DNA from: an uncultured Alphaproteobacteria bacterium
Lineage (GTDB): Bacteria; Pseudomonadota; Alphaproteobacteria; Rhizobiales; Aestuariivirgaceae
Length of the DNA stretch: 64,000 bases
Assembly: GCA_937873445.1 (NCBI GenBank)
Contig: CALMWF010000046.1
Coordinates: forward strand, 1 to 64,000
Reading direction: 5' to 3'
The notes below the pieces were generated by a model that saw nothing but the letters and a program-made list of their open reading frames with translations, was not told the origin of the DNA and ran no database searches. This document shows, one piece after another, positions 45,384 to 56,087 of the stretch (position 1 is the first letter of the stretch; each line of letters starts with the position of its first letter). The position numbers and the translations under genes are program-made.

Positions 45384-46703
45384 ATGCGCCTTTCGCAGTA
45401 TTTCATGCCCATCCTGCGCGATGACCCCAAGGAAGCGGAAATCGTTTCCCATAAACTCATGTTGCGCTGCGGCATGATCCGCCAGGAGGCGGCCGGCTGC
45501 TACAGCTGGCTCCCCCTCGGGTTTCGGGTGCTGAAAAAAATCGAGCAGATCGTGCGCGAGGAGCAGAACCGGGCCGGTGCCATTGAAGTGCTGATGCCCA
45601 CCATCCAGCCCGCCGACCTGTGGCGCAAGTCTGGCCGCTATGACGCCTATGGCAAGGAGATGCTGCGCATCAAGGACCGCCATGACCGCGACATGCTGTT
45701 TGGCCCCACCAATGAGGAAATGATCACCGACATTTTCCGCCAGGGGGTGAAGAGCTACAAGGACCTGCCGCGCAATCTCTATCACATCCAGTGGAAGTTC
45801 CGCGACGAGGTGCGCCCGCGCTTCGGCGTCATGCGCGGCCGCGAATTCCTGATGAAGGATGCCTATTCCTTCGACCTGACCCGCGAGGCCGGCCAGCACA
45901 GCTATAACAAGATGTTTGTGAGCTATCTGAAGACCTTCGCCCGCATGGGGCTGAAGGCGGTGCCCATGCGCGCCGAAACCGGCCCCATCGGCGGCAAGGA
46001 CAGCCACGAATTCCTGATCCTGGCCGAAACCGGTGAATCGGGCGTGTTCTTCGACCGCGCCTTCCTCGACATGGACTGGACCGCCTTCGACATCGACTAT
46101 GATGATGTTGGCGCGGTGGCCAGAGTGGTGGAGGACTTCACCTCGAAATATGCCGCCACCGACGAAAAGCATGATGCAGCGGAATTTGACAGGCGCGTGC
46201 CGGAAGCGGCCCGCGTGACAGGGCGCGGCATTGAAGTAGGCCACATCTTCTTCTTCGGCACCAAATATTCCGAGCCCATGGGCGCGGTGGTACAGGGGCC
46301 GGACGGCAAGATGGTGCCGGTGGAAAGCGGCTCCTACGGCATTGGCGTGTCGCGTCTGGTGGGCGGCATCATTGAAGCCAGCCACGACGAGGCGGGCATC
46401 ATCTGGCCGGAGGCGGTGGCCCCCTTCAAGGTCGGTCTCATCAATCTCAAGGCCGGCGACGCCGACACCGATGCCGCCTGCGAGACAATCTACAAGGCGC
46501 TGGAGGCCAAGGGGGTTGAGGTTCTCTACGACGACCGCGACGAACGCCCCGGCGGCAAATTCGCCACCATGGACCTGATCGGTCTACCCTGGCAGGTCAT
46601 CATCGGCCCGCGCGGTCTGAAGGACGGCATTGCCGAAGTGAAGAACCGCAAAACCGGGGAGCGCGAAAACGTCGCCCTCGCCACGTTGCTGGAGCGGTTC
46701 TGA
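45384..46703 (+). CDS. proS: Proline--tRNA ligase, short alphaproteobacterial type
   Basis: 439-residue class II synthetase. Motif 2 is [17 protein letters not shown] with its arginine, motif 3 is [10 protein letters not shown], and the anticodon-binding domain is at the C-terminus ([13 protein letters not shown]). It lacks the roughly 180-residue editing insertion found in E. coli ProRS, as usual in alphaproteobacteria. TTGAGGA precedes the ATG at 45384; the upstream extension from 45327 is rejected. lolC/E starts 5 bases later. Confidence 0.97.
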   Translation: MRLSQYFMPILRDDPKEAEIVSHKLMLRCGMIRQEAAGCYSWLPLGFRVLKKIEQIVREEQNRAGAIEVLMPTIQPADLWRKSGRYDAYGKEMLRIKDRHDRDMLFGPTNEEMITDIFRQGVKSYKDLPRNLYHIQWKFRDEVRPRFGVMRGREFLMKDAYSFDLTREAGQHSYNKMFVSYLKTFARMGLKAVPMRAETGPIGGKDSHEFLILAETGESGVFFDRAFLDMDWTAFDIDYDDVGAVARVVEDFTSKYAATDEKHDAAEFDRRVPEAARVTGRGIEVGHIFFFGTKYSEPMGAVVQGPDGKMVPVESGSYGIGVSRLVGGIIEASHDEAGIIWPEAVAPFKVGLINLKAGDADTDAACETIYKALEAKGVEVLYDDRDERPGGKFATMDLIGLPWQVIIGPRGLKDGIAEVKNRKTGERENVALATLLERF

Positions 46704-46708
46704 AGCCG

Positions 46709-48015
46709 ATGAGCGAACCCCTGCCGGTGACCAGACCCTTTGCCGGTTTTGAATGGCTGCTGGCGCTGCGTTACCTGCGCTCGCGCCGCCGCGAGGGCTT
46801 CATCTCGGTGATCTCGCTGTTCTCCTTCCTCGGCATCATGCTGGGGGTGGCCACCCTCATCACCGTCATGGCGGTGTTCAACGGCTTCCGTGATGAGCTG
46901 CTCGACAAGGTGCTGGGCTTTGGCGGCCACGCCACCGTCTATAACAGCAACCTTGCACCCATTGTGGACTACCGGGAGCGCCAGGCGCTGCTCGACAAAA
47001 TTCCTGGCGTCACCTTCACCTATCCCATGGTGGAGGGGCAGGCCATGGTGTCCTCCGCCAAGTCCTCCACCGGCGCCATGATTCGCGGCATGCGCGAGGC
47101 CGACATGGCCCGCCTCAGGGGCCTCACCAACAAGGATCTCATCACCGACATTGACCTTGACGGCCAGCCCGATGCCACGCCGTCCTTCACCGGTTTTGAA
47201 AAGACGGAAGGCATCGCCGTGGGCGAGCGCATGGCCTGGCGCCATCAGGTGGGCATTGGCCAGACCTTGACGCTGATCTCGCCCGAGGGCGAGGAAACCG
47301 CCATGGGCACCACGCCGCGCATCCGCGAATATCCCATTGCCGCCATCTTCAAGATGGGCATGTCGGAATACGATGAGAACGTCGCCTATCTGCCCATGGC
47401 CGTGGCCCAGGATTATTTCAATCTCGGCGAGGGTGTGACCGGCATCGAGATCGAAACCAGCAACCCCGAAGGCGTGGACCGCATGGTGCCCTTGATCCGG
47501 GAGGCCATCGGCCCAGACATGACCGTGTCCACCTGGATGGATCGCAACAAGGCCTTCTTCAGCGCGGTGGAGGTGGAGCGCAACGTCATGTTCCTTGTGC
47601 TCACCATGATCATTCTGGTGGCCGCCCTCAACATCATCTCCGGCCTCATCATGCTGGTGAAGGACAAGGGCCGCGACATTGCCATTCTGCGCACCATGGG
47701 GGCCACCCGCGGTGCCATCCAGCGCGTGTTCTTCATCACCGGTGCGGCCATCGGCGCGGTCGGCACGCTGGCGGGCACGCTGCTGGGCCTTCTCATCTGC
47801 CTCAACATCGAACACATCCGCCGGTTCATCCAGTGGCTGTCGGGCACCGATCCCTTCAACGCCGAGGTCTATTACCTGTCGCAGCTGCCCGCCAAGCTGG
47901 AAAGCGGCCAGACCATTCTCATCGTGCTCATGGCGCTGGCGCTGTCCTTCCTGGCCACGCTTTATCCCTCGTGGAAGGCAGCCAAGCTCGATCCGGTGGA
48001 GGCGCTGCGCTACGA

Positions 48016-48019
<4 letters not shown>
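46709..48019 (+). CDS. lolC: Lipoprotein-releasing system permease LolC/LolE
   Basis: 436 residues. One N-terminal transmembrane helix ([20 protein letters not shown]), a periplasmic domain of about 220 residues, and three C-terminal helices ([20 protein letters not shown] onward) follow the FtsX/MacB plan. With LolD it extracts outer-membrane lipoproteins from the inner membrane. Only one permease gene is present, so the complex is probably a homodimer (LolF-like), not LolC plus LolE. Its stop overlaps lolD (ATGA). Confidence 0.95.
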
Positions 48020-48711
<692 letters not shown>

Positions 48712-48750
48712 GTTTGCGTCTCCCCCGCCGCAGCCGCTAAGCTCATCCCC

Positions 48751-51700
48751 ATGACCACCCCCTCCGGCCATAGCGTTGGTTTCATCCATCTCCGCGTCCA
48801 TTCCGCCTATTCGCTGTCGGAAGGGGCGCTGCCGGTGAAGCAGATTGCCGCCCTGGCCAAGGAGCGGGACATGCCGGCGGTGGCCATCACCGACACCGGC
48901 AATCTCTTCGGTGCGCTGGAGTTTTCCGGCGAACTCGCGGCCAAGGGCATCCAGCCCATCATCGGCTCGGCCCTGAGGGTGGACATGGACGAAAGCGCCG
49001 AGGCCCAGCCGAAACTGGCCGCAGCGCAAACCGGGCTGAAGCGCCTGCCCACCCTCGTTCTGCTGGCCAAGGACCACGACGGCTATCGCAACCTGATGAA
49101 GCTGTCGAGCCGGGCCTATCTGGATGCGCCCGACCACGCCGAACCCCATGTGCTCCTGTCGCTGCTGCGCCAGGCGGGGGCAGGGCTCATCTGTCTCACC
49201 GGCGGCCCCTCCGGCCCCATCAACCGGGCGCTGGTTCTGGGCCAGTTCGCCCAGGCGCGGGAACGCCTCATTGCCCTGCGCGACATCTTCGGCGACCGCC
49301 TCTACGTCGAACTCCAGCGCCACGGCATGGAGGAGGAACGCGCCGCCGAGACGGGCCTTCTGGAACTCGCCTATGAGCTGGGCCTGCCGCTCGCCGCCAC
49401 CAATGAATGCTACTTCGCCACCCCCGACGATTACGCCGCCCACGATGCGCTGCTGTGCATCGCCGAGGGCGAGGTGGTGGCCAATGATGACCGCCGCCGG
49501 GTGACGCCCGAACATTATTTCAAGTCGCAGAACGAAATGCTGACGCTGTTCGCCGATCTGCCGGAGGCGGCCGCCAATACGGTGGAGATTGCCCGGCGCT
49601 GCGCCTTCTATCTCGGCGAGGTGAAGCCGCTTCTGCCCCATTTCGGTGACGCCGACGAGGCCGAACAGCTGCGCGCCGAGGCCCTTGCCGGGCTGGAGGC
49701 ACGCCTGGCCGTCACCGGTCTGGCCGAAGGCTACAGCAAGCAGGATTATCTCGACCGGCTGGAGTTTGAACTCGGCGTCATCATCAAGATGAACTATGCC
49801 GGCTACTTCCTCATCGTCGCCGACTTCATCAAATGGGCCAAGGGCCAGACCATTCCGGTGGGGCCGGGGCGCGGCTCGGGGGCGGGTTCGCTGGTTGCCT
49901 ACTGCCTCACCATCACCGATCTGGATCCGCTGCGCTTCAAGCTGCTGTTCGAGCGCTTCCTCAATCCGGCCCGCGTTTCCATGCCGGACTTCGACGTCGA
50001 TTTCTGTCAGGACCGGCGCGATGAGGTCATTGCCTATGTGCAGAGCCGCTATGGCGCCGACCGCGTGGCCCAGATCATCACCTTCGGCAAGCTGCAGGCC
50101 CGCGCCGTGTGCCGCGATGTCGGCCGGGTGTTGCAGATGCCCTATCCGCAGGTTGACCGCATCTCCAAGATGATCCCCATGAACCCGGCCAATCCGGTGT
50201 CATTGAAGGAGGCCATTGCCGCCGAACCGCGCATCGGCGAGGAGCGCGACCGCGATCCCACCGTGGCCCGCATGCTGGAGATCGGCCAGAAGCTGGAGGG
50301 GCTTTACCGCCACGCCTCGACCCATGCGGCGGGCGTGGTCATCGGCGACCGGCCGCTGGAAGAACTGGTGCCGCTCTACCGCGATCCGCGCGCCAGCCTG
50401 CCCGCCACCCAGTTCAACATGAAATACGTCGAGAAGGCCGGACTGGTGAAGTTCGACTTCCTCGGCCTGAAGACCCTCACCGTCATCGACAAGGCCGAAC
50501 GCCTGATCCATGCGCGTGAACCCGGCTTCCGCACCAGCCTTGTGCCCCTTGATGACGCAAAGACCTTTGCCATGCTGGCCCAGGGCGACACGGTGGGCGT
50601 GTTCCAGCTGGAAAGTGCCGGCATGCGCGATGCCGTGCGCCAGATGCACGCCGACCGCTTTGAGGATCTGATTGCGCTGGTGGCGCTCTACCGCCCCGGC
50701 CCCATGGCCAATATTCCCACCTATTGCCACCGCAAGCTTGGCAAGGAGCCGGTGGAATATCTGCACCCGCTGCTTGAACCCATCCTGAAGGAAACCTTCG
50801 GCGTCATCACCTATCAGGAACAGGTGCAGCAGGTGGCCAAGGACATGGCGGGCTTCTCGCTCGGCCATGCCGATATTCTGCGCCGCGCCATGGGCAAGAA
50901 GAACCCCAGGGAAATGGCCGAACAGCGCGAGCGCTTCATGAACGGCGCCACCGAACGCGGCATTGCCCCCGAAACCGCCACGCTGGTGTTTGACGCCTGC
51001 GCCAAATTTGCCGAATACGGCTTCAACAAGTCGCACTCCGCGCCCTATGCCTATATCAGCTACCAGACCGCCTGGCTCAAGGCCAATCACCCGGTGGAAT
51101 TCCTTGCCGCCTCCATGACGCTGGACATGGGCAACACCGACAAGCTTCAGGTGTTCCGCGATGAGGCCCTGCGCCTCGGCATCAAGGTCAGGCCGCCCTC
51201 CATCAACCATGGCGGGGTGGATTTTGCGGTTCAGGACGGCGCCATTCTCTATGCCCTGGCGGCCCTCAAGAATGTCGGGCAGGGGGCCATCCGCCATATC
51301 GAGACGGTGCGCGCATCCGGCGGGCGCTTTGCCAGCCTGTCGGACTTCGCCCGCCGCATTGACCCCACCCAACTCAACAAGCGGGCGCTCGAGAGCCTGA
51401 TCAAGGCCGGCGCCTTCGACGAACTGAACCCCAACCGCGCCCAGCTTCTGGCGGGCATTGAAACCATTCTGGCCACCGCCAGCCGCACCACCGCCGAGGC
51501 CGAGGCGGGCCAGCATGACCTGTTTGGTTCAGGCGGGGTTGCGCCCGCCGACATGGTGCTGCCCAACCGCGAGGCGTGGCTGCCCATGGAGAAGCTGGCC
51601 CAGGAATTCGAGGCGGTGGGCTTCTATCTCTCCGGCCACCCGCTCGATGACTACATGAAGCCGCTGGCCCGGATGGGGGTGGAAAGCTGGGCGCAGTTCC

Positions 51701-52203
51701 GCACCAAGGTTCTGACCAAGGGTGCCACCGCCGCCAAACTTGCCGGCACCATCACCATGCGCCAGGAGCGCCGCTCCAAGTCCGGCAACAAATATGCCTT
51801 TGTCGGCTTTTCCGATCCCACCGGCCAGTTCGAGGCCATCTGCTTTTCCGAAACCCTGACCAATGCCCGCGACCTTCTGGAACCGGGCAAGGCGGTCCTT
51901 GCCCATGTTGAGGCCGATGTTGACGGGGAGGACATCAAGCTTCGCCTTCAGGCGGTGGAGAAACTGGACCGCACCGCCGCCGCCATTGCCCAGGGGGTGC
52001 AGATTTTCCTGCGCGATGCCGCCCCCCTTGAGTCCATTGCCCAGCGGCTGGAGGCGCGCGGGCGGGCGCCGGTGAAAATCACCCTGATAGAGGCCGAGGG
52101 CCGTGAGATTGACGTGGCGCTGGGCGCACGTTTCATCATGACGCCGCAGATCAAGGGGGCAATCAGGGCCATTCCCGGCGTGGTGGAAGTGCTTGACCTG
52201 TAA
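48751..52203 (+). CDS. dnaE: DNA polymerase III alpha subunit
   Basis: 1150 residues. The N-terminal PHP domain starts LRVHSAYSLSEGALP; the palm carries the catalytic aspartates in MPDFDVDFC and KFDFLGLKT; the fingers, helix-hairpin-helix and OB-fold regions (KLAGTITMRQERRSKSG, FVGFSDPTGQFEAI) follow in order. Length fits the main replicative polymerase DnaE1. It lies 39 bases after lolD, matching the alphaproteobacterial order proS-lolC-lolD-dnaE. Its stop meets the stop of the convergent PilZ gene. Confidence 0.98.
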   Translation: MTTPSGHSVGFIHLRVHSAYSLSEGALPVKQIAALAKERDMPAVAITDTGNLFGALEFSGELAAKGIQPIIGSALRVDMDESAEAQPKLAAAQTGLKRLPTLVLLAKDHDGYRNLMKLSSRAYLDAPDHAEPHVLLSLLRQAGAGLICLTGGPSGPINRALVLGQFAQARERLIALRDIFGDRLYVELQRHGMEEERAAETGLLELAYELGLPLAATNECYFATPDDYAAHDALLCIAEGEVVANDDRRRVTPEHYFKSQNEMLTLFADLPEAAANTVEIARRCAFYLGEVKPLLPHFGDADEAEQLRAEALAGLEARLAVTGLAEGYSKQDYLDRLEFELGVIIKMNYAGYFLIVADFIKWAKGQTIPVGPGRGSGAGSLVAYCLTITDLDPLRFKLLFERFLNPARVSMPDFDVDFCQDRRDEVIAYVQSRYGADRVAQIITFGKLQARAVCRDVGRVLQMPYPQVDRISKMIPMNPANPVSLKEAIAAEPRIGEERDRDPTVARMLEIGQKLEGLYRHASTHAAGVVIGDRPLEELVPLYRDPRASLPATQFNMKYVEKAGLVKFDFLGLKTLTVIDKAERLIHAREPGFRTSLVPLDDAKTFAMLAQGDTVGVFQLESAGMRDAVRQMHADRFEDLIALVALYRPGPMANIPTYCHRKLGKEPVEYLHPLLEPILKETFGVITYQEQVQQVAKDMAGFSLGHADILRRAMGKKNPREMAEQRERFMNGATERGIAPETATLVFDACAKFAEYGFNKSHSAPYAYISYQTAWLKANHPVEFLAASMTLDMGNTDKLQVFRDEALRLGIKVRPPSINHGGVDFAVQDGAILYALAALKNVGQGAIRHIETVRASGGRFASLSDFARRIDPTQLNKRALESLIKAGAFDELNPNRAQLLAGIETILATASRTTAEAEAGQHDLFGSGGVAPADMVLPNREAWLPMEKLAQEFEAVGFYLSGHPLDDYMKPLARMGVESWAQFRTKVLTKGATAAKLAGTITMRQERRSKSGNKYAFVGFSDPTGQFEAICFSETLTNARDLLEPGKAVLAHVEADVDGEDIKLRLQAVEKLDRTAAAIAQGVQIFLRDAAPLESIAQRLEARGRAPVKITLIEAEGREIDVALGARFIMTPQIKGAIRAIPGVVEVLDL

Positions 52204-52821
52204 TCAGCTGGCGAGTTGGGTTTGCAACTGGTGCACATCCAGCTGCTTGGCAAACTCGATGGCAATGCCGTTGTCGAGATAGCGCACCACCCGGCCGCGC
52301 ATCTTGCCGAGCATCAGATAGGTGCCCATAGCCGGCAGAACCTCAACCTTAAGTCCTGCCCCCGACACCGAAATGTCCAGAACTTCGCAGGGATAGACGC
52401 GCCCGTCCGGCAGGGTGATCTGCGACGAGCTTTCGCGCGGTTCATAGCGCTGGTGGCGGCGGCTTTCCGAACCCTTGCCGGTGCGCTTGCTTTCCAGCCA
52501 CTGAATGCGGGCATGCAGCCGCTCAAGCCGGGCCCCGGTCATGGTGTAGGTGACCACGAAACCATTGGCCACCACCCCGGCACTGCGCGCCTCGATGCGG
52601 CCCAGTTCCTCAAGATAGGCAACAATGTCCAGCCCCACCGGCGGCACATCATTGGTGATGAAGGTGGCGCCCTCGGTGGTGATGTTCACCACCTGGCAGG
52701 GAAACTCGGAACTGTCGGGCAGCATGAACCGTCCGAACAGTGTGGTCGGCGCCACGTTCGACGGCGCTTCATCTTCAAACTGCGCATAACCGCTCACGGG
52801 GAACCCCTGAATTGCTGCCAC
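52204..52821 (-). CDS. Two-domain PilZ protein
   Basis: 205 residues with two PilZ-like halves. The second is canonical: RRHQRYEPRES gives the arginine motif and DISVSGAGL the D/NxSxxG motif. The first keeps NITTEGATF but lacks a clear arginine motif, so it may not bind c-di-GMP. A GTG at 52821 opens the frame but its ribosome site overlaps it; a GTG at 52797 with AGGGG six bases before is an alternative start. Upstream on the same strand is a PAS-domain gene, and a shared c-di-GMP-linked role is possible. Confidence 0.85.
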   Translation of the reverse strand: MAAIQGFPVSGYAQFEDEAPSNVAPTTLFGRFMLPDSSEFPCQVVNITTEGATFITNDVPPVGLDIVAYLEELGRIEARSAGVVANGFVVTYTMTGARLERLHARIQWLESKRTGKGSESRRHQRYEPRESSSQITLPDGRVYPCEVLDISVSGAGLKVEVLPAMGTYLMLGKMRGRVVRYLDNGIAIEFAKQLDVHQLQTQLAS

Positions 52822-52898
52822 CTCCGCCCGAGTTGCGGGCGAAGTGCCGCCATTATGGGCGGTTCCGAGTAAACGGGCCGTTAAGGGTTTTGCTGGCG

Positions 52899-53528
52899 TT
52901 ACGTCCGTCCGCCGGCAATGACGGTGAAGGGACGCCGGGGACGAAGCCCCTCGGTCCGGGGACGAAGCGGCAGGCCGCCTTCGGCGTGTTCCGTCCAGAT
53001 GGTGCGCGCCCCCGTCAGTTCCATGACGGTGATACGGTCATAGCCCAGGCTTTCAATGTCGCGGAAGGCAAACAGGCCGCCGATGATCTGGATGTGGCTG
53101 CGGTCGCGCGCCACCACCGGCAGACACAGCATTTCCACCCCGATGACATGGTTCATGTTGCTGTGCAGGCGCAGGCGCAGCACACAGGGCTGGCGGCTGG
53201 CCACCGTGGTGTTGAACAGACGGAACAGCGTATCGCGCTCAAACTGGTCCCAGCCCACGAGCGCGTCGGTGCGGGTCATTTCCCGCCGGTACAACCGGCA
53301 GACGCGCGTGCCCGCCAGGCGGAAGCGGAAGGTCTGGCGCAGATGGTCCCGTTCCAGAACAAACAGATCAGGCAGAATGGCATGAATGCGCGTCAGGTCG
53401 AAATCGTCGCGTTCCGGGGCGGCCCGTTCAGCCCGGATGGTTTCCCAGTGCCGGAACAGGGCACGGCTGCCGGGATGGAGAATTTCGCCATCCACAGGGG
53501 CATTTCCGGTCTGATCGCTGCGCAACAT
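52899..53528 (-). CDS. PAS-like domain protein (PAS_5 family)
   Basis: 209 residues with a single PAS-like fold of the alphaproteobacterial PAS_5 type: ILPDLFVLERDHLRQTFRFR, then LAGTRVCRLYRREMT, and later IQIIGGLFAFRDIE. There is no kinase, cyclase or DNA-binding output domain, so it is a stand-alone sensor or adaptor. It lies 77 bases upstream of the PilZ gene on the same strand, a pairing seen in other alphaproteobacteria. Ligand unknown. Confidence 0.83.
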   Translation of the reverse strand: MLRSDQTGNAPVDGEILHPGSRALFRHWETIRAERAAPERDDFDLTRIHAILPDLFVLERDHLRQTFRFRLAGTRVCRLYRREMTRTDALVGWDQFERDTLFRLFNTTVASRQPCVLRLRLHSNMNHVIGVEMLCLPVVARDRSHIQIIGGLFAFRDIESLGYDRITVMELTGARTIWTEHAEGGLPLRPRTEGLRPRRPFTVIAGGRT

Positions 53529-53623
53529 GATAAACCCCGCCTTGCGGCCCAGGGTTAACCTGTGCCAATCGTGAACGTGTGCACGGCACGTTGCAGACGC
53601 CGTGCCACGGCAGGGGGAGTGAC

Positions 53624-54373
53624 ATGGCCAGTCAGAATTGGGCGTCAGGCACGGGGCGCGAACCCATGTTCCGCCTGCCCAGCGTGACCATCGCCATGGT
53701 CGCCACGCTGATTTTCATCCACCTGGGGTTGCAGATCATGGGGGTGGATTATCAGGCCTTTGCCATGTTTCTGCTGGCTTTCATTCCGGCCCGCTTCAAC
53801 CCGCCGGGCCCCACCGCCTTTCCCTTTGTCGAGGGTTCGCAATACTGGAGCTTTCTCAGCCATGTGCTGCTGCACGGCGGCTGGACCCATGTGCTGATGA
53901 ATTGCCTGTGGCTGGTGGTCTTCTCGGCGGTGGTGGTGCACCGCCTCGGCACGCTGCGCTTTCTGGCGCTGGCGGCGGTTTCGGCGGTGGGGGGGGCCAC
54001 AGCCATGCTGGTCAGCCACTGGGGCGAGGCCCTTTACATGATCGGCGCCTCCACCTCGGTCTCTGGCATTCTCGCCGCCTCCATTCCCGTCATGTATGGC
54101 GAGGGGTTTCGCTTCGGCCTTGCCGATCATGCCGCGGTGCGCCGCGTCCGCGCTCTGCCGCTCACCGGCATCGTGAAAGACCGCCGCGCCGCGCTGTTCA
54201 CCCTGGTCTGGCTGGGGCTGACGCTGCTGTCCGGGGCAAGCTTCCTCACCGGCACGGCCCTGGTGGGCAACCAGTCCATCGCCTGGGAGGCCCATCTCGG
54301 CGGCTTCCTGGCCGGGCTTCTGGCCTTTTACCTGCTCGACCGACCGGAAACTTTACCCGCGCCGCCGATGTGA
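53624..54373 (+). CDS. Rhomboid family intramembrane serine protease
   Basis: 249 residues with six or so membrane helices. HVLLHGGWTHVLMNCLW gives the L1/H-x-x-x-N motif, the catalytic serine is S143 in GASTSVSG and the catalytic histidine is H224 in WEAHLGGF. All active-site residues are present, so it should be an active protease cleaving transmembrane substrates. AGGGGGAGT before the ATG at 53624 decides the start over an upstream frame from 53579. A CBS-domain gene follows. Confidence 0.92.
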   Translation: MASQNWASGTGREPMFRLPSVTIAMVATLIFIHLGLQIMGVDYQAFAMFLLAFIPARFNPPGPTAFPFVEGSQYWSFLSHVLLHGGWTHVLMNCLWLVVFSAVVVHRLGTLRFLALAAVSAVGGATAMLVSHWGEALYMIGASTSVSGILAASIPVMYGEGFRFGLADHAAVRRVRALPLTGIVKDRRAALFTLVWLGLTLLSGASFLTGTALVGNQSIAWEAHLGGFLAGLLAFYLLDRPETLPAPPM

Positions 54374-54409
54374 TAGGCTTCCGGCCAAAATCATAACCGG
54401 GAGGAAGCC

Positions 54410-54847
54410 ATGACCGTCGCACGTATTCTCTCCGTGAAGGGCCGTAATGTTGTCACCGCCCCGCCCACCACCACGGTGGCAGAGGTGGCCCGGACACTGG
54501 CGGAACACCGCATCGGCGCGGTGGTGGTGGCCGTGGGCCCCGGCAAGATCAAGGGCATCGTCTCGGAACGCGACATTGTCCGCGCCGTCGGGCTGGAGGG
54601 GCCGGAGGCCTTGACCAAGCCCGTCTCCGCCATCATGACCAGCACGGTCAAGACCTGTCAGGAAAGCGACACCGAGGGCGCGCTCATGGCCCTGATGACC
54701 GCCCACCGCATCCGCCACCTTCCGGTGGTCAACAAGGATGAACAACTGGCCGGCATGGTGTCCATCGGCGACGTGGTGAAGCACCACATCGAGGCCATTG
54801 AACGCGAAGCCGAGGAAATGCGCGCCTATATCGCCACATCGGGGTGA
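54410..54847 (+). CDS. CBS domain pair protein
   Basis: 145 residues making two CBS domains: residues about 8-60 (VVTAPPTTTVAEVARTLAEH, GIVSERDIVRA) and 75-130 (VKTCQESDTEGALMALM, RHLPVVNKDEQLAGMVSIGD). Such stand-alone pairs bind adenine nucleotides and regulate partners. No partner domain is attached. GGGAGGAAGCC lies before the ATG. It lies 36 bases after the rhomboid gene. Confidence 0.92.
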   Translation: MTVARILSVKGRNVVTAPPTTTVAEVARTLAEHRIGAVVVAVGPGKIKGIVSERDIVRAVGLEGPEALTKPVSAIMTSTVKTCQESDTEGALMALMTAHRIRHLPVVNKDEQLAGMVSIGDVVKHHIEAIEREAEEMRAYIATSG

Positions 54848-54877
54848 GGCTGGCGAAGCGACCACTCCCCTGCGGCC

Positions 54878-54907
54878 AGTGCCCCGCGCACCGGGCACTA
54901 CTTCTTC
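54878..54907 (+). terminator. Possible terminator of the CBS gene
   Basis: AGTGCCC (54878-54884) and GGGCACT (54893-54899) form a 7-bp stem with an 8-base loop, followed by ACTTCTTCCC. The T-run is poor, and the hairpin overlaps the stop codon of the convergent hisI. Confidence 0.45.
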
Positions 54908-55305
54908 CCGTAGACTTCATGGGGGTTGAACAGCGGCGCATCGCCCGTCATCACCAGGCGGTTGCCCTCCAGCCGCCGGTAAAAGCAGCTTCTGCGGCCG
55001 GTGTGACAGGCCGCCCCCTTGCCCTGCGGCGTGGCCAGCACCAGCAGGCAATCCTGATCGCAATCCACCCGGATGTCCTGAACCTTCAGCGTCTCGCCTG
55101 AAGTTTCACCCTTCAGCCACAGCTTGCCGCGCGACCGGCTGAAGAAATGGGCCAGCCCCGTTTCCTGCGTGCGCCGCAGTGCCTCGGCGTTCATATGAGC
55201 AAACATCAGCACCGCGCCGCTGGCGGCATCGGCCACAATGGCACCGATCAGCCCGTCGGCGCCAAACCGCAGGGCCGGGATCAGGCTCTCGTCATCAGCG
55301 CCCAT
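54898..55305 (-). CDS. hisI: Phosphoribosyl-AMP cyclohydrolase
   Basis: 135 residues. It opens the adenine ring of PR-AMP, step three of histidine synthesis. Metal-binding features are the VDCDQDCLL segment and AACHTGRRSCFYR; AHFFSRSRGKLWLKGETSG is the family signature. There is no fused HisE domain, as normal in alphaproteobacteria. It lies 3 bases after folE and is co-transcribed. The other his genes are not in the window. Confidence 0.96.
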   Translation of the reverse strand: MGADDESLIPALRFGADGLIGAIVADAASGAVLMFAHMNAEALRRTQETGLAHFFSRSRGKLWLKGETSGETLKVQDIRVDCDQDCLLVLATPQGKGAACHTGRRSCFYRRLEGNRLVMTGDAPLFNPHEVYGKK

Positions 55306-55308
55306 GGC

Positions 55309-55920
55309 CTAGAGCGAAAAGCCGCCGCTGGGTGCGCGCACCAGTTCCATGAAGCGCGCCTGCTGGGCCGGGCTGTCCTTGAAGGCGCCCAGAAACTGGG
55401 TGGTGATGGTGGCGACATTGCGCTTGCCCACGCCGCGCATGGACATGCAGGTGTGAACCGCCTCCACCAGCACGGCAACCCCGCGCGGCGCCAGCGACTC
55501 GTTGATGGCGTTGGCAATCTGCGCCGTCATGGTTTCCTGGGTCTGCAGGCGGCGGGCATAGATTTCCACCACCCGCGCCAGCTTGGAAATGCCCACCACA
55601 TCCTTGCTCGGCAGATAGGCCACATGGGCGCGGCCGATGAAGGGCGCAATGTGGTGCTCGCAGTGCGAATTGAACTCGATGTCGCGCAGCATCACAATAT
55701 CGTCATAGCCGCCCACTTCGGTGAAGCGGCGGGCCAGCGCCTCGCCCGCATCATCGCCATAGCCGGAAAAATATTCCTCATAGGCCTTGGCCACCCGGCG
55801 CGGCGTGTCGCGCAGGCCCTCGCGGTCCGGATCATCACCCGCCCAGGCGAGCAGGGTGCGCACCGCCGCCTCGGCTTCGGCCTGGCTGGGGCGCTTTGAT
55901 TTCTTCGGCGTGGCATCCAT
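55309..55920 (-). CDS. folE: GTP cyclohydrolase I, type IA
   Basis: 203 residues. First step of folate/pterin synthesis. Zinc ligands C87 and H90 ([10 protein letters not shown]) and C158 (HTCMSMRG) are all present, so this is the zinc-dependent enzyme. [14 protein letters not shown] and [17 protein letters not shown] are family signatures. The ATG at 55920, preceded by AGGAAA, is preferred over the one at 55938. Confidence 0.97.
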   Translation of the reverse strand: MDATPKKSKRPSQAEAEAAVRTLLAWAGDDPDREGLRDTPRRVAKAYEEYFSGYGDDAGEALARRFTEVGGYDDIVMLRDIEFNSHCEHHIAPFIGRAHVAYLPSKDVVGISKLARVVEIYARRLQTQETMTAQIANAINESLAPRGVAVLVEAVHTCMSMRGVGKRNVATITTQFLGAFKDSPAQQARFMELVRAPSGGFSL

Positions 55921-56087
55921 GGGATTTCCTGCTTTCAACGTCTCGTGGCTTGTGGCGGGCTGGGCCTGCGGCTAACCTTCCGGCAAATCCGGTTTTTAAC
56001 CGCCTTGTTTTGCGAGAGCGACCCCTTATCACGGCAGGAAACGCGACGCAAACCGGACGGTTCCATGGCCGGTTGCTGGAATATTGG

